From assembly GCF_900091575.1 (NCBI RefSeq), contig NZ_FMCR01000005.1, forward strand, positions 248,001 through 312,000: 64,000 nt of DNA, read 5' to 3'. Of this stretch, positions 1 through 8,893 are shown piece by piece. The notes beneath the pieces are model-generated. The model was not told the DNA's origin. It saw only the letters and a program-made list of their open reading frames with translations, and did not search any database. The position numbers were made by a program, and so were the translations under genes. This DNA is from Micromonospora saelicesensis. Its GTDB lineage: Bacteria > Actinomycetota > Actinomycetes > Mycobacteriales > Micromonosporaceae. Numbering within the stretch: position 1 is the first letter of the stretch; each line of letters starts with the position of its first letter.

Positions 1-2
1 GA

Positions 3-161
3 ACCGCCGTCCGCGCGATCCCACCGCTGGCCCTGCCCATCGCCGCTCTGCGGCCAGCCAACGGACACCTGGGTCAGGATCGGCCGCACAGGGAAGGCAG
101 ACCGTTGCCCGCCGAGGTCGAGCGACTGGCCCGGCCTCGGACCTCGACCTCCAAGTCGTAG
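3..161 (+). CDS. possible 3' end of an unidentified gene (partial)
   Basis: An open frame enters from the left edge and ends at a TAG at 159-161, giving about 52 residues with a proline/alanine/arginine-rich composition. No domain or motif is recognised. It could equally be a chance open frame in GC-rich DNA, so the call is weak. Nothing else supported lies between it and jetA. Confidence 0.25.
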   Translation, partial: TAVRAIPPLALPIAALRPANGHLGQDRPHREGRPLPAEVERLARPRTSTSKS

Positions 162-472
162 TACCGCAACCGCCCGCGCCATTCGCCCAGGCCGGCCCAA
201 CGGCGTGCGCTGCCCGGCTCTCCCGTTTACATCGCCGGAGGGAAGAAGAGGATCGAGTCATCACCGACGGTGCCAGCCCCTGCACGACCTAACCAAGGCT
301 CTCGCCGAGCTGCTCGATTCCTGCCAGGTCGAGCGATGCCAGAGCGCTACGACATTGTCGCCGATTCAGGCTGCGTGATCCACTCTTGCCGAACAAATGT
401 ACGAAGGGCGGATTTTGTCGCACCCATCTGTAAGCATCCACTGCATTGATGGTCGCGCGAGAAGGGAGGATG
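162..472. other. intergenic stretch upstream of the Wadjet relic
   Basis: About 310 bases with no convincing reading frame on either strand. The promoter of jetA should lie here, but no clear -10/-35 pair was picked out. A GAAGGGAGG run at 461-469 is the likely ribosome binding site for jetA. Confidence 0.4.
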
Positions 473-1984
473 ATGCGAACCGATTGGTGGCGGGCTATCG
501 AGCCGGACATGTGGCGGTTCGTCGGCGAACCGCTGGGTAACGCCCGCGAGGACTACGCCGCTGTTCTCTCCGCTTTGCTGCGATTGAGCGGCACTGCGCC
601 GCTGTCAACGATGCGCGACATCGCGGAGCAGATGACGCGGGATGGCTACGGCGAGCCTATGCCCGCCGACCTTCTCCGAAGCCGGCTCGATGAGCTGGTC
701 CAGATGCGTCTGGTACTGCCGTTCTTGAGCCCAACGGCATCGCGAGAGGACCTCCGCGACGGCCACCGCCGTCAGGAGGCGTGGGCGTTGAGCAAGAAGG
801 GCCGCATCATTGTCCGGTCGGTCCGCGACGCGATCAACGACCTCGATCGGGTGCTTGCGCTGCCCCCGCGGCTAATCGACTCAATCCAGGACACGCTACG
901 TCAGCTCCTCCTTCACCTCGACAAGGAGCCCATGCGGGTCGCCCTGGACATCGCCGCCGTGCGGTCGCAGGTCGGTCAGCTGCTCAACGCAGCCGGCGAC
1001 TACTACGAGGCGATGCGCATGCTGAATCAGCATGACGTCACCGACGATGAGGTCTTCGGCGAGAGCCGGACGCGCATCATGGTGGTGCTGCGGCAGTTCG
1101 TGCAGCACACTCAGACAGCGCTCGCGCCGTTGAGGCGCAGCCTCGAGGCTATCCGGGTGGAAGGCTACGCCGTTATCGCTGAAACAGGCGCATCCGGCGC
1201 GGGCGCCGTCGAAATGGGCGACACGGCGGCGTGGATCGACGACGCTGTGACGCACTTGGAGAGCCTCGACGCGTGGTTCACGCCCGGCGGCAACATCGAC
1301 AAGATCATCGACTCGGCCATGTATGCAATCGATGCCCTGCTCTCGGCCATCACCCGCCGCTACCATGCCTCCAACCGCACCAGCGATCTCGCGGCGGACT
1401 TCCGGCAGCTGGCGCTGATGATCCACGCCCAAGGCGCCGACGCCGACGCCTACGCCGTTTTCGCCGCCGCCACCGGGATGTGGGCAGCCCAACACCCGAA
1501 GGTCCCTCATGAGGACGACGACATCCTGCCGGCAGTCACCGTCGCCGCCGGGCCCAGCGTCAACGTTTCTGTGAGCCTCCGCAGTCGCGCCCCCAGCACA
1601 TCGACGCCACGGACCGCCCACCGGATGGAAAACCTGGCGCTGTCGCGCGAGGCGGAGGAGCAGGCTGCCCTGGCAGAGATGGCCAGGCTCGCCGAGCTGT
1701 CCGAAGGCCTGTTAACGCCGGGCCAAGTGGGCCTGACCCACTTCGCTGGCATCGACAGCGCCCATTTGCAGGTACTGATCGACCTGCTGGAGGAAGCCAT
1801 GGACAGCTACGACGCCGACCTAGGGTACGGGGAAGCGCTCACCTTGCGGTGCCGCATGCGACTCAAACCAGGCCGTATCGGCAGGGTGACCACCGTCCAG
1901 ACCGCCGAGGGCAGCCTCACCGCGCCCGACGTCTGGATCGAGATCTCTCCCGTCGTCGCCGATTCGACCAGGTCGCATCGATGA
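473..1984 (+). CDS. jetA: Wadjet type III subunit JetA (DUF2397 / TIGR02677 family)
   Basis: About 503 residues, normal length for the TIGR02677/DUF2397 family. The N-terminal winged-helix-like part opens with WWRAIEPDMWRFV, followed by a region on the pattern 'DYAAVLSALLRL'. The middle is helical and alanine-rich, and the C-terminus is a small beta-rich piece. In type III Wadjet, JetA, JetB and the SMC-like JetC form the JetABC complex, which loop-extrudes plasmid DNA before JetD cleaves it. ATG codons occur at 449, 470 and 473. I chose 473 because it follows GAAGGGAGG, although the spacing is short. The stop overlaps the jetB start (ATGA at 1981-1984), so the two were translated together. 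The gene is intact but its partner JetC is truncated, so activity is doubtful. Family assignment is from sequence pattern and gene order. Confidence 0.85.
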   Translation: MRTDWWRAIEPDMWRFVGEPLGNAREDYAAVLSALLRLSGTAPLSTMRDIAEQMTRDGYGEPMPADLLRSRLDELVQMRLVLPFLSPTASREDLRDGHRRQEAWALSKKGRIIVRSVRDAINDLDRVLALPPRLIDSIQDTLRQLLLHLDKEPMRVALDIAAVRSQVGQLLNAAGDYYEAMRMLNQHDVTDDEVFGESRTRIMVVLRQFVQHTQTALAPLRRSLEAIRVEGYAVIAETGASGAGAVEMGDTAAWIDDAVTHLESLDAWFTPGGNIDKIIDSAMYAIDALLSAITRRYHASNRTSDLAADFRQLALMIHAQGADADAYAVFAAATGMWAAQHPKVPHEDDDILPAVTVAAGPSVNVSVSLRSRAPSTSTPRTAHRMENLALSREAEEQAALAEMARLAELSEGLLTPGQVGLTHFAGIDSAHLQVLIDLLEEAMDSYDADLGYGEALTLRCRMRLKPGRIGRVTTVQTAEGSLTAPDVWIEISPVVADSTRSHR

Positions 1985-3294
1985 CCGCCCTCGACGAGTT
2001 CCTTCTTGAGCCCCGTGAGGACAGACTGGCCAACCTCGCGCCGGTCATCCCGGCGCTTCTGCGAAAGCCCTTCCTGACCGAGGAGACGGAACCGGAATTG
2101 TTCCGAGCAGCCCGGGCCCGCGAGGACGACCTGCGGCAGTGGTTCCACGCGACCCTGGGATGGCGGGTAAGGATTTCCAACCTCGGGCGGTACGTGCGGC
2201 TCTTCAAACGGCGTCACCAACCGCCGCAGGACCGCAGCTGCCTGCCGCGCGAAGGCGCAGGCAAGGTATCCGTGCTGGTGCTCACTCTGCTGTGCCTGAT
2301 CGCTGAACAGCTCTGGCGGCGTCCCGAGATCACCTTCGGCGATCTGCAGCGAGAAGTGATCCGCACGTGCGCGGCAGAATCCGGCGCCGGCAGGCTACCG
2401 GCGTTCCAGGTCGTCACACAGGCCGGAGAGCCGCGTGCCAAGGCCGAGCAACACCGGCGAGCGTTCGTCGACGCGTGTGAGCTGCTGCGCGAGTGGGGCT
2501 TCATCACCAGCGACGGCCCGTTGACGGCCGCCGGCACAGATGCCGGCAACGACATCGTGATCACCTGTAACCCTGAACGACTCAACGATCTACTGGCAGC
2601 GCCAGCCATCTCCCAACTGCAGATCGACCTGAGCCAGCCGCACACACACGTCGCCAAGCTGTGCGAGGACCAGGCCGCCCTTCCCGACCACGCCTCGGAG
2701 AACCAGCGTGACCTGCAGCGGCGGCACCGCGCGCTCCGCGCGGTGATAGACGATGCCGTAGTGCCTCTCGGGGGCGACGGCATCGAGGCCACCTATCTCG
2801 CCTCGCCGGGTGGCCGCCGCCAGGCTGTTCAAGCCGCGATGGTCGCCGGGCTGACCTGCGTGGTGCGCCGAGATCTGTGGCTGACCGCCGATTCCGGCCG
2901 CCGCAGCACGGACCTCGACTTCCCTCAACCCCACTCCATCCCGGGCCAAGCCGCCCTGCTTATCGTGCAGTGGCTGAACACCGGCGGGGCGCCGCAGCCG
3001 CTGACCGAGGATGCCTGCCAGGCGGTCATCGCCGAGGCCAAGGCAGACCAGCCCGAGTGGGCCAAGTCCTTCCGATCGAACGCCGCGCTCCAGACTCTGA
3101 CCCAGGAAGCCCTCGCAAGCCTCGTCGCCGCCGGGATCCTCATCCGAACCAGCGACCGGCCGCCCGCCTGGACCACCACCGGCGCACACGGCCACTGGCG
3201 GGTGCGCGTCGCTACCCCCGACCGCCGCGGCGAGCTACCCCTGACCGACGACGCTCTCTTCGACCAGGACGGCAAGCATGAGCAAGTCCATTGA
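1981..3294 (+). CDS. jetB: Wadjet type III subunit JetB (DUF2398 / TIGR02678 family)
   Basis: A 437-residue protein of the TIGR02678/DUF2398 family, which fills the MukE-like kleisin-associated role in type III Wadjet. Family-typical features are the 'RPLLRKPFL'-like segment near residue 25 (here VIPALLRKPFLT), the tract GRYVRLFKRR near residue 75, and a later LCLIAEQLWRRPEITFGDL helix. The ATG at 1981 overlaps the jetA stop by four bases, and the downstream jetC start at 3278 lies inside this gene. A much longer upstream open frame exists from 1849 but would run through the end of jetA, so it was not used. The gene shows no internal damage. Confidence 0.85.
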   Translation: MTALDEFLLEPREDRLANLAPVIPALLRKPFLTEETEPELFRAARAREDDLRQWFHATLGWRVRISNLGRYVRLFKRRHQPPQDRSCLPREGAGKVSVLVLTLLCLIAEQLWRRPEITFGDLQREVIRTCAAESGAGRLPAFQVVTQAGEPRAKAEQHRRAFVDACELLREWGFITSDGPLTAAGTDAGNDIVITCNPERLNDLLAAPAISQLQIDLSQPHTHVAKLCEDQAALPDHASENQRDLQRRHRALRAVIDDAVVPLGGDGIEATYLASPGGRRQAVQAAMVAGLTCVVRRDLWLTADSGRRSTDLDFPQPHSIPGQAALLIVQWLNTGGAPQPLTEDACQAVIAEAKADQPEWAKSFRSNAALQTLTQEALASLVAAGILIRTSDRPPAWTTTGAHGHWRVRVATPDRRGELPLTDDALFDQDGKHEQVH

Positions 3295-3750
3295 TCAGCC
3301 CGCGAACGTCACCCTGTTCGACGCGGGATTCGGCGCCACGCACGCTCTCACCGTTGACGCCCTTCCCGCTGCAGTCGGACGCTGGCAGCCGGTGCGCGCT
3401 GGCGTCGTCAACTCCTGGGCCTGGGTTGATGAGCAGTTCCTGTTCCACAACGGCTGGTGCGCCCTCGTCGGGCCCAACGGCTCCGGTAAGTCGCTGACCA
3501 GCGGGCAGTGGTTTCCCACCATGATCGACGGCGACACTAGCCCGGCGGCCCTGTCCATGTCGCAGCGGGGATCCGGCAACCTGGCTGACCGCCACCACAA
3601 CCGGACGCCGGGCCGAGAGAAAACCGGGGTGTGGTGGCTCGAGTTCGGGTTCCGGGCCCCCGACGGCGAGTTGCGGTGGACGACGCTCGGGTTGTGGATC
3701 CGCTGGCGCGGCGACAAAGCGGGGACACTTGACCGCGCCTGGTTCACTTC
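3278..3750 (+). pseudogene. jetC: truncated jetC: N-terminal ATPase piece of the Wadjet SMC-like subunit (TIGR02680)
   Basis: The frame starts with ATG 17 bases inside the end of jetB and encodes about 157 residues of a TIGR02680-type SMC/MukB-like ATPase. The Walker A loop GPNGSGKS is at residues 65-72, followed by the family stretch SMSQRGSGNLADRH and then TLDRAWF. Full JetC proteins are around 1300 residues with long coiled coils. Here the homology stops near 3750, and the sequence continues as the tail of a methyltransferase gene in another frame. The Walker B and coiled-coil parts and the next gene, jetD (the nuclease), are absent. The locus is therefore a relic. Confidence 0.85.
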
Positions 3751-4073
3751 GTATCGATTCCGTCGTCACCCCGATCCGCGAGCGGCTCGCCCCCGGTAGC
3801 GCGATGGTCATCTCCCACATCAGCGCCGTCGTGACCGATCGGTACGACAACACGACCGTGTCTGAGGGCAAGGCCGTCTTCCGAGCCCGTGCCGCCACCG
3901 AGATTACGCTGCGCACCGACGCGCAACTCGCTGCTCTCTTCGGCGACCTGACGCTGATCGAACCGGGTCTGGTGCCGCTCAACGAATGGCGCCCCGAACT
4001 CGGCGAGCCGGACCCCTACGCCGACGGCCCCACGGCTTCGCCAATGCGGGGAGCCGTCGCCATCGATCTCTGA
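3748..4073 (+). pseudogene. C-terminal remnant of a DUF574 (Methyltransf_19) SAM-dependent methyltransferase
   Basis: About 108 codons match the tail of the actinobacterial DUF574 S-adenosylmethionine methyltransferase family. Visible pieces are VTPIRERLAPGSAMVISHI, then RTDAQLAALFGDL and LIEPGLVPLNEWRP, the typical closing motif. Full members are about 270 residues, so the SAM-binding N-terminal half is gone. The fragment is fused in a different frame to the truncated jetC at about 3748, which marks a deletion or recombination breakpoint. Confidence 0.75.
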
Positions 4074-5077
4074 TTGTGGCGGTGAGAGGCGCCAAGTCCG
4101 GGTCCTTGTCGAATACCCGGCGGGCGGCGGCCGTCCTTTGATCATGCAATAGCTGGCCTCGGCCACGCCGCCGATGTCCGCACCCGCGCCCCGGCCTGAT
4201 TAGCCTGCCTATCGGCGATGGGTAGGCCTGCCGCTCGTGCCACGTTTGGCAGGTACCCCGCCTGCGGGGTGTTCTCGTCGACCTCGATGGTGTTTCTTCG
4301 GGCTCGGTGCCCGGTGCCAGCGGGTACACATGCCTGCTCCGCGGCTCGGTTGAGGCACTGGGTGGCGTCGCGTGAGAGACCGCGTTCGGTGCCGGCAATG
4401 TGCGGTTGCTCTCCCCAACCTCCTTGCGCGACACCGGCCGATGGCGCGGTGCCGTCGGCCCGCGCCGTCGCTGACGTGGCAGCGGCGCGGATCGACGGCC
4501 CAGTTCGTCCACCGGTGGCGGTCAGCCCGGCAGGGCCACCTGTGCCGGGGTCGACCGGTGAGTGGTGGTGCCGTCGCCGAGCTGCCCGAACGAGTTGTCG
4601 CCCCAGCGCCACAGGCTGCCATCGGTGCGCATCGCGCAGGCGTGATAGGAGCGGCGAGGCTGTCCGCTCAAGTGGTGGCGCTACCGACCCGGGGCGGGGT
4701 CGACCGGTTCGGCTCGGTGCTCAACGGCGACCGCTAGGCCGACCTCCGGACCCTCGCCATCCTGGAAGTCGCCCTCAAGTCGAGCAGGTTCACGCCGTAG
4801 CGCTTGTGCTTTCGAGCAGGGCGAATCGCCTGCCCCCGAAAGGCGCATTCTTCGATTGTGCGTCTGATGAGCGCTTCATCCCTGCTCAGGTGTTGTACGA
4901 GCGTGTTACAACAGGGCAGTAAATGTGGCTAGGGGTAGCCGAAACTGTGGACACTGAGGTCAGGGCTGTGCTGAATTTGCTGCGTTAACGACGCAGTCCC
5001 GATGACTGGGGAGCGGGTCTGCGTCAAAGCATGCCCGGTTAATTCGCGCGGGCAACTACCCTGTATCCCCGGGATAG
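4074..5077. other. 1 kb without an intact gene; decayed DNA
   Basis: Long open frames cross this stretch on both strands, but they have arginine/proline/serine-rich shadow composition. The only recognisable content is the RCC1-type fragment at 4522-4680. The last 150 bases must hold the promoter of the lipoprotein gene at 5078. Confidence 0.5.
4522..4680 (-). pseudogene. remnant of an RCC1-repeat protein
   Basis: Reading the minus strand, a frame gives SYHACAMRTDGSLWRWGDN followed by SFGQLGDGTTTHRSTP and stops at 4522. This is one repeat of the RCC1 (regulator of chromosome condensation) beta-propeller family: a 'HxCAxRxDGxLWxWGxNxxGQLGDG' signature. RCC1 proteins need about seven repeats, so this is a scrap of a larger, probably secreted, gene. 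No neighbouring repeat is readable. Confidence 0.7.
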
Positions 5078-5791
5078 GTGGATCCTGTGATCCTGCCCCC
5101 ATTGTCTGCCCTAAATCAATACCGTGACCGCCGTAAGGCGTACCCGTTCTTTGCGCGGCACCGCGCAGTTGCGGCGATGGCCGTCTTTGTCGCCGTGGTC
5201 CTGGCGGCAACGGGCTGTACCGAACATCCCGGAGTTCAAGACGCTTCGGGCACGACCACGGCGACCACCGCTTCCGACACCGCCGGCACCACCAGGACGG
5301 CCGAGGCAACGACGCCCACCGCAGGCGCGTCGACCGCAGCGCCGTATCGCCCGGTAGACGCGCTGTGCTCGAAGGTAGCCCTCACACCGATCTCCGAGAT
5401 CGTCGGTCCGGTCGGAAGCCAACAGGACGACTCCCGCGCGGCCGGCAGCACCGTCAGCACGGCATGCACTGCCACGGTGGGTCGCCTGCCCAACGGCATC
5501 GTGGTGACGGTACGTGCCGACATCGGGGCGCCCGGCTCCGGCAGGCTCCTGTACGAGGGCCTGCGCCAGGCCCAGCAGTCTGATGGGCCGAGCATGGACG
5601 TGATTGGCCTTGGGTCCGCCGCCTACGCCTACGTGGACCGGGCCAGCGGCTTCGCCATCTGCGCCTATGACGCGAATCTCTACCTGACTGTCACTGCCGC
5701 TCCGCTGCGTCCCGGGACGGTCCTGCGCGGGGATCTGCCTGCCCGAGTGCGCGCCGTAGCGGCCTCCACGCTCGCCGCCCTGCGCACCTGA
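5078..5791 (+). CDS. secreted lipoprotein of unknown function, paralogue of the broken one at 18.3 kb
   Basis: A 237-residue protein with a signal peptide and lipobox LAATGC (Cys47), then a Thr/Ala-rich linker and a globular C-terminal half resembling small actinobacterial lipoproteins of the DUF3558 kind. Lipid modification would tether it outside the membrane. The annotated start is GTG 5078. An internal ATG at 5177 would give a shorter, more standard signal peptide and is an alternative. It lies directly before the collapsed dioxygenase locus. The frameshifted gene at 18267-18857 precedes the intact dioxygenase locus and shares a PYRPVD/AYRRVD stretch and a YDANLYLTV/YDTNLCLAV stretch. That suggests a lipoprotein-dioxygenase cassette was duplicated. 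Confidence 0.75.
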   Translation: MDPVILPPLSALNQYRDRRKAYPFFARHRAVAAMAVFVAVVLAATGCTEHPGVQDASGTTTATTASDTAGTTRTAEATTPTAGASTAAPYRPVDALCSKVALTPISEIVGPVGSQQDDSRAAGSTVSTACTATVGRLPNGIVVTVRADIGAPGSGRLLYEGLRQAQQSDGPSMDVIGLGSAAYAYVDRASGFAICAYDANLYLTVTAAPLRPGTVLRGDLPARVRAVAASTLAALRT

Positions 5792-5869
5792 CCCGGCATG
5801 TGCCACCGGCACGCCTCTGCCGACGCGATAGCCACCCGGGCAGTTGCCCGAACGCCCTTGGAGACCCCT

Positions 5870-6246
5870 ATGCCTACGTCCCCTCTGCCCGCTGTGCTGC
5901 CGGGATCCGGTGACACCGACTACGCCCGCTACATGCGTACCGACGACCTGCTGTCCCTACAACGAGGGCCGGGGGAGTGGGTGCACGCCGACGAGCTGCT
6001 GTTCCAGATCGTGCACCAGAGCACCGAGCTGTGGCTGAAGCTCACCCGATCCCACCTGTTGCGGGCCCTGGCGCACCTCGACGCGGACCGGCCGTCCGCA
6101 GCCGAACTGCTCCTGCATCGCGCCGCGGAAACGCTGCGCCTGACCACCGAGCAGCTACACATGCTGAGGTCTCTGCCGCCGGCCCGGTTCGCCGTCATCC
6201 GCACGGCACTGGGCAACGGCTCAGGCTTCGAGTCCCCCGGGTGGGA
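5870..6246 (+). pseudogene. 5' fragment of a tryptophan 2,3-dioxygenase-like gene
   Basis: The ATG at 5870 (preceded by GGAG) opens about 125 codons closely similar to the start of the intact gene at 18940: both have DYARYMRTD, LLSLQRGP, LLFQ(I/V)VHQ and LGNGSGFESPGW. Homology stops at GW near 6246, where the sequence switches to the middle of a PLP-enzyme gene in another frame. The distal His (VHQ) and the Arg of the 'RTALGNGSGF' stretch are present, but the C-terminal half with the haem-ligating His is gone. The fragment cannot make an active TDO. Confidence 0.85.
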
Positions 6247-6850
6247 CCTACCGAGACTCCCGGCGCCTCGACGTGGCCCGTATCGCCGACACCGCGCACG
6301 CCACCGGCGCAGCCGTGTTCGTCGACGCCTACCAGGCCGCCGGCGTGATGCCCCTCGAAGTCGACGCCCTGCACTGCGACTACCTCGTCACCGGCACCGG
6401 CAAGTACCTGCTCGGGCTCCCCCGGCTGGCCTTCCTCTACGTCCGCAACCCCGACGGACCACGGCCGACCCTCACCGGCTGGCTCGGCCGCGCCGACCCC
6501 CACGCCCACCGCGCCACCGTCCTGGACTTCCCGCCACACGCCCGCCGCTACGAGACCGGCACACCCGCTGTCGCCGCCGTCTACGCCGCCGTCGCCGGCC
6601 TGTCCATGGAGATTGTGCGCCTGGCCGCCGACGTCGACACGCAAGGCCCGCACCTGGCGCTCGTCGAGCCACACGCGGAGGCCATGGCGGCCTGGCTCGG
6701 ACACCGCGGCGTCATCGCCGCACCCCGCACTGGCGTCCTGCGCCTGGCCACCCACGCCTACACCACCACCGACGACCTCGACGCCGTATCCGAGGCAGTC
6801 GCCTCCCACCGCTGCCGCACCCGCCCAGGAGGCCGCATCCCCCTGCGATC
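6247..6850 (+). pseudogene. 3' fragment of a class-V PLP-dependent enzyme gene (kynureninase/desulfurase-like)
   Basis: From about 6247 a frame reads YRDSRRLDVARIAD, then VFVDAYQAAGVMPLEVDAL and GTGKYLLGLP (Schiff-base Lys). It parallels the intact enzyme at 19659 from its residue 165 onward. The first 165 residues are missing. A second, internal deletion of roughly 25-30 codons follows GLSM near 6606, where the intact copy has the stretch beginning IENLNLAAV. The frame runs on to 7028 but homology ends near 6850. It is out of frame with the dioxygenase fragment before it, so no fusion protein is expected. Confidence 0.8.
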
Positions 6851-7012
6851 GACTCAGCCCCGTTCGGCCATTTCGGCTTCACCGGCGCGGTCAAGCTCCC
6901 GATCAGGCCAAACGTCTTCCGCCGGGCCGGGTGCCGGCAGCAGCGGACGGACAAAGCCACTCAAAGGCGCAAAGCCGCTCAGAGGTAGGATCACGTCCAC
7001 TACTACCGACCA

Positions 7013-8893
7013 TCAGTCCATGACTTGAGGGCCGACCCGGCCAGCCTCACAGTCAGATGAGCTTTTTACCTGACTTCGAGTTGGGTCGGCTCGGGCTGTG
7101 TGGCGTTCGGCCCAAGCGTGGAGGGCGTCGCGATCGCCGATCGCGTCCAGGTTCATGGCCGCCTCGATGAGGGCGAGGTGGGTGAACGCCTGCGGGTGGT
7201 TGCCCAGTGCGGCTGCGTCGGCGTCACGTTCCTCGGGGTGCAGCCCGAGGGGTCCGGCATAGTTCGTGAGTTGGTCGAAGAGGCGCCGGGCTTCGGTGTG
7301 CTGTTTGGCCAGCGCAAGGGCGGAGACCAGTTCGAAACAGCTCAGCAGGAACGCGCCCTCTTCACCGGGTAGGCCATCGTCGATCTTGTATCGGCGGATG
7401 AGGGCCGGTGCGATGGTGAGGTCCTCGCGGATCCGCTCGATGGTGGAGACCACCCGCGGATCGTCGCCGGGCAGGAATCCGACCAGCGGCATACGCAGCA
7501 GCGCGGCGTCCAGGTCGGTCGAATCGTACGCGATGACGAAGGCGCCGACCCGCTCGTCGTAGCCCCGGTCGAGGATCTCGGCGTGCAGTGTGTCGCGTGC
7601 CTGCTGCCACCGCGACACCGGTGCGTCCCGGTCGTGGAGCAGTTCGGCGAGGCGGATTCCCCGGTCGAGGCAGACCCAGGTCATCATCTTGGAGGCGACG
7701 TAGTGCCGGCAGGGACCGCGGATCTCCCAAGGGCCGTGGTCGGGTTCGTGCCACCGCTGGGCCATGGTGTCGACGTGTCGCCGCAGCAGCTTCCACTGGT
7801 CGCTCGCCAGTTCGCCGGTGAGCTGCTGGTAGGCCAGGGCCGCGTCGAGGACGTGCCCGTAGGTGTCGAACTGGGTCTGTTCGGCGGCGGCGTTGCCGAT
7901 CCGAACGGGTCGGCTGTGGGCGTAGCCGGACAGGTGTGGCAGTTGCCGTTCCTCGTCTGTCCGGCCGTGGATGCCGGTCAACGGAGGAAGCGGCTGCTCG
8001 TCAGCGCACAACTTGAGCAGGAATTGCATGTAGCGGCGGCCTTCCTCCACGTGGCCGAGGCGGAACAGGGCGAGCAGCAGCAGGGCTGCGTCGCGGTGCC
8101 AGGTGTAGCGGTAGTCCCAGTTGCGTACCCCGCCGACCTCTTCCGGCAGCGAGGTGGTCGCAGCGGCCAGCAGCGCGCCGGTCCTGTCGTACGACAGACC
8201 GCGCAGCACCAGGGCGCTGTGCCGCACCGCCTCCGCGGCGAAGCCGGTGTAGGTGCTGCGCGCCGACCAGTCCCGCCAGGTGGCGCTGGTCCGGGCGGAC
8301 AGCCCGTCGGCGGCGGCGAGAGGGGGGACAGTGTCGGCATAGCCGAACAGGAGCGTGACGCTCTGTCCGGCCCGCAGCTCCGCCTCGCCGATCAAGGTCC
8401 CATCGGCCACCGACGTAGGCAGGTCCGTGATCACTCGCAGCGGTGTGCCCCGCGCGTGCCAGCTGTCGCCGCAGCGTTCCCACCGCACCGGATGCTTGCC
8501 GAAGCCGGGGCGCGGGGTCAGCTCCACCCGTAGCCGGACCACACCTGCTTCGGCGCGCACCCGGCGCAGCAGCACGTGCTCCGCCCTGATCGGTTGAGCT
8601 GCGTCGCCAGGCGCGATGGCCAGCATGTCCTGGCCGACCGCCGTGCCGTCCGGGCCCTCCCACCGGTTCTCCAGCACCAGGGTGCCGGGCGGGTAGCGGC
8701 GGGCCGGCACCGGGCAGCCGGCGACGGCGAGGGAGAACCGGCCCCCGACGTCGCGGTCCAGCAGCCGGGCCAGGACCGCGTCGCCTGCCGCATCGGGTAC
8801 GCACATCCACTCGACGGTGCCGTCCGGTCCCACCAATGCGGTGGTGTGGGTGTCGGACAGGAAGGCGTACGAGTCGATAGGTGAAAAGCTCAT
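7013..8893 (-). CDS. glycoside hydrolase family 15 protein (glucoamylase/trehalase-like)
   Basis: A 626-residue protein with the standard actinobacterial GH15 layout. The N-terminal beta-sandwich domain opens MSFSPIDSYAFLSDTHTTAL, then comes an (alpha/alpha)6 barrel. Substrate-pocket motif VRNWDYRYTWHRDAAL and the general-acid region DDGLPGEEGAFLLCSFEL-like segment (here DGLPGEEGAFLLSCFEL) are seen. Such cytosolic enzymes hydrolyse alpha-glucans or trehalose; which substrate cannot be read from sequence. The start ATG at 8893 overlaps the stop of the upstream LLM oxidoreductase (ATGA), so the pair is an operon. A longer open frame continues upstream to 9469 but runs antiparallel in codon phase to the oxidoreductase and is rejected. 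Confidence 0.88.
   Translation of the reverse strand: MSFSPIDSYAFLSDTHTTALVGPDGTVEWMCVPDAAGDAVLARLLDRDVGGRFSLAVAGCPVPARRYPPGTLVLENRWEGPDGTAVGQDMLAIAPGDAAQPIRAEHVLLRRVRAEAGVVRLRVELTPRPGFGKHPVRWERCGDSWHARGTPLRVITDLPTSVADGTLIGEAELRAGQSVTLLFGYADTVPPLAAADGLSARTSATWRDWSARSTYTGFAAEAVRHSALVLRGLSYDRTGALLAAATTSLPEEVGGVRNWDYRYTWHRDAALLLLALFRLGHVEEGRRYMQFLLKLCADEQPLPPLTGIHGRTDEERQLPHLSGYAHSRPVRIGNAAAEQTQFDTYGHVLDAALAYQQLTGELASDQWKLLRRHVDTMAQRWHEPDHGPWEIRGPCRHYVASKMMTWVCLDRGIRLAELLHDRDAPVSRWQQARDTLHAEILDRGYDERVGAFVIAYDSTDLDAALLRMPLVGFLPGDDPRVVSTIERIREDLTIAPALIRRYKIDDGLPGEEGAFLLSCFELVSALALAKQHTEARRLFDQLTNYAGPLGLHPEERDADAAALGNHPQAFTHLALIEAAMNLDAIGDRDALHAWAERHTARADPTRSQVKSSSDCEAGRVGPQVMD

Noticed and set aside
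3800..5077. Search for jetD downstream of the Wadjet relic
   Set aside because: No TIGR02679/DUF2399-like or Toprim-like motif was seen on either strand before the lipoprotein gene.
5798..6988. Single long protein covering the collapsed dioxygenase locus
   Set aside because: After 6246 this frame is arginine/proline-rich shadow sequence; the real homology continues in a different frame.
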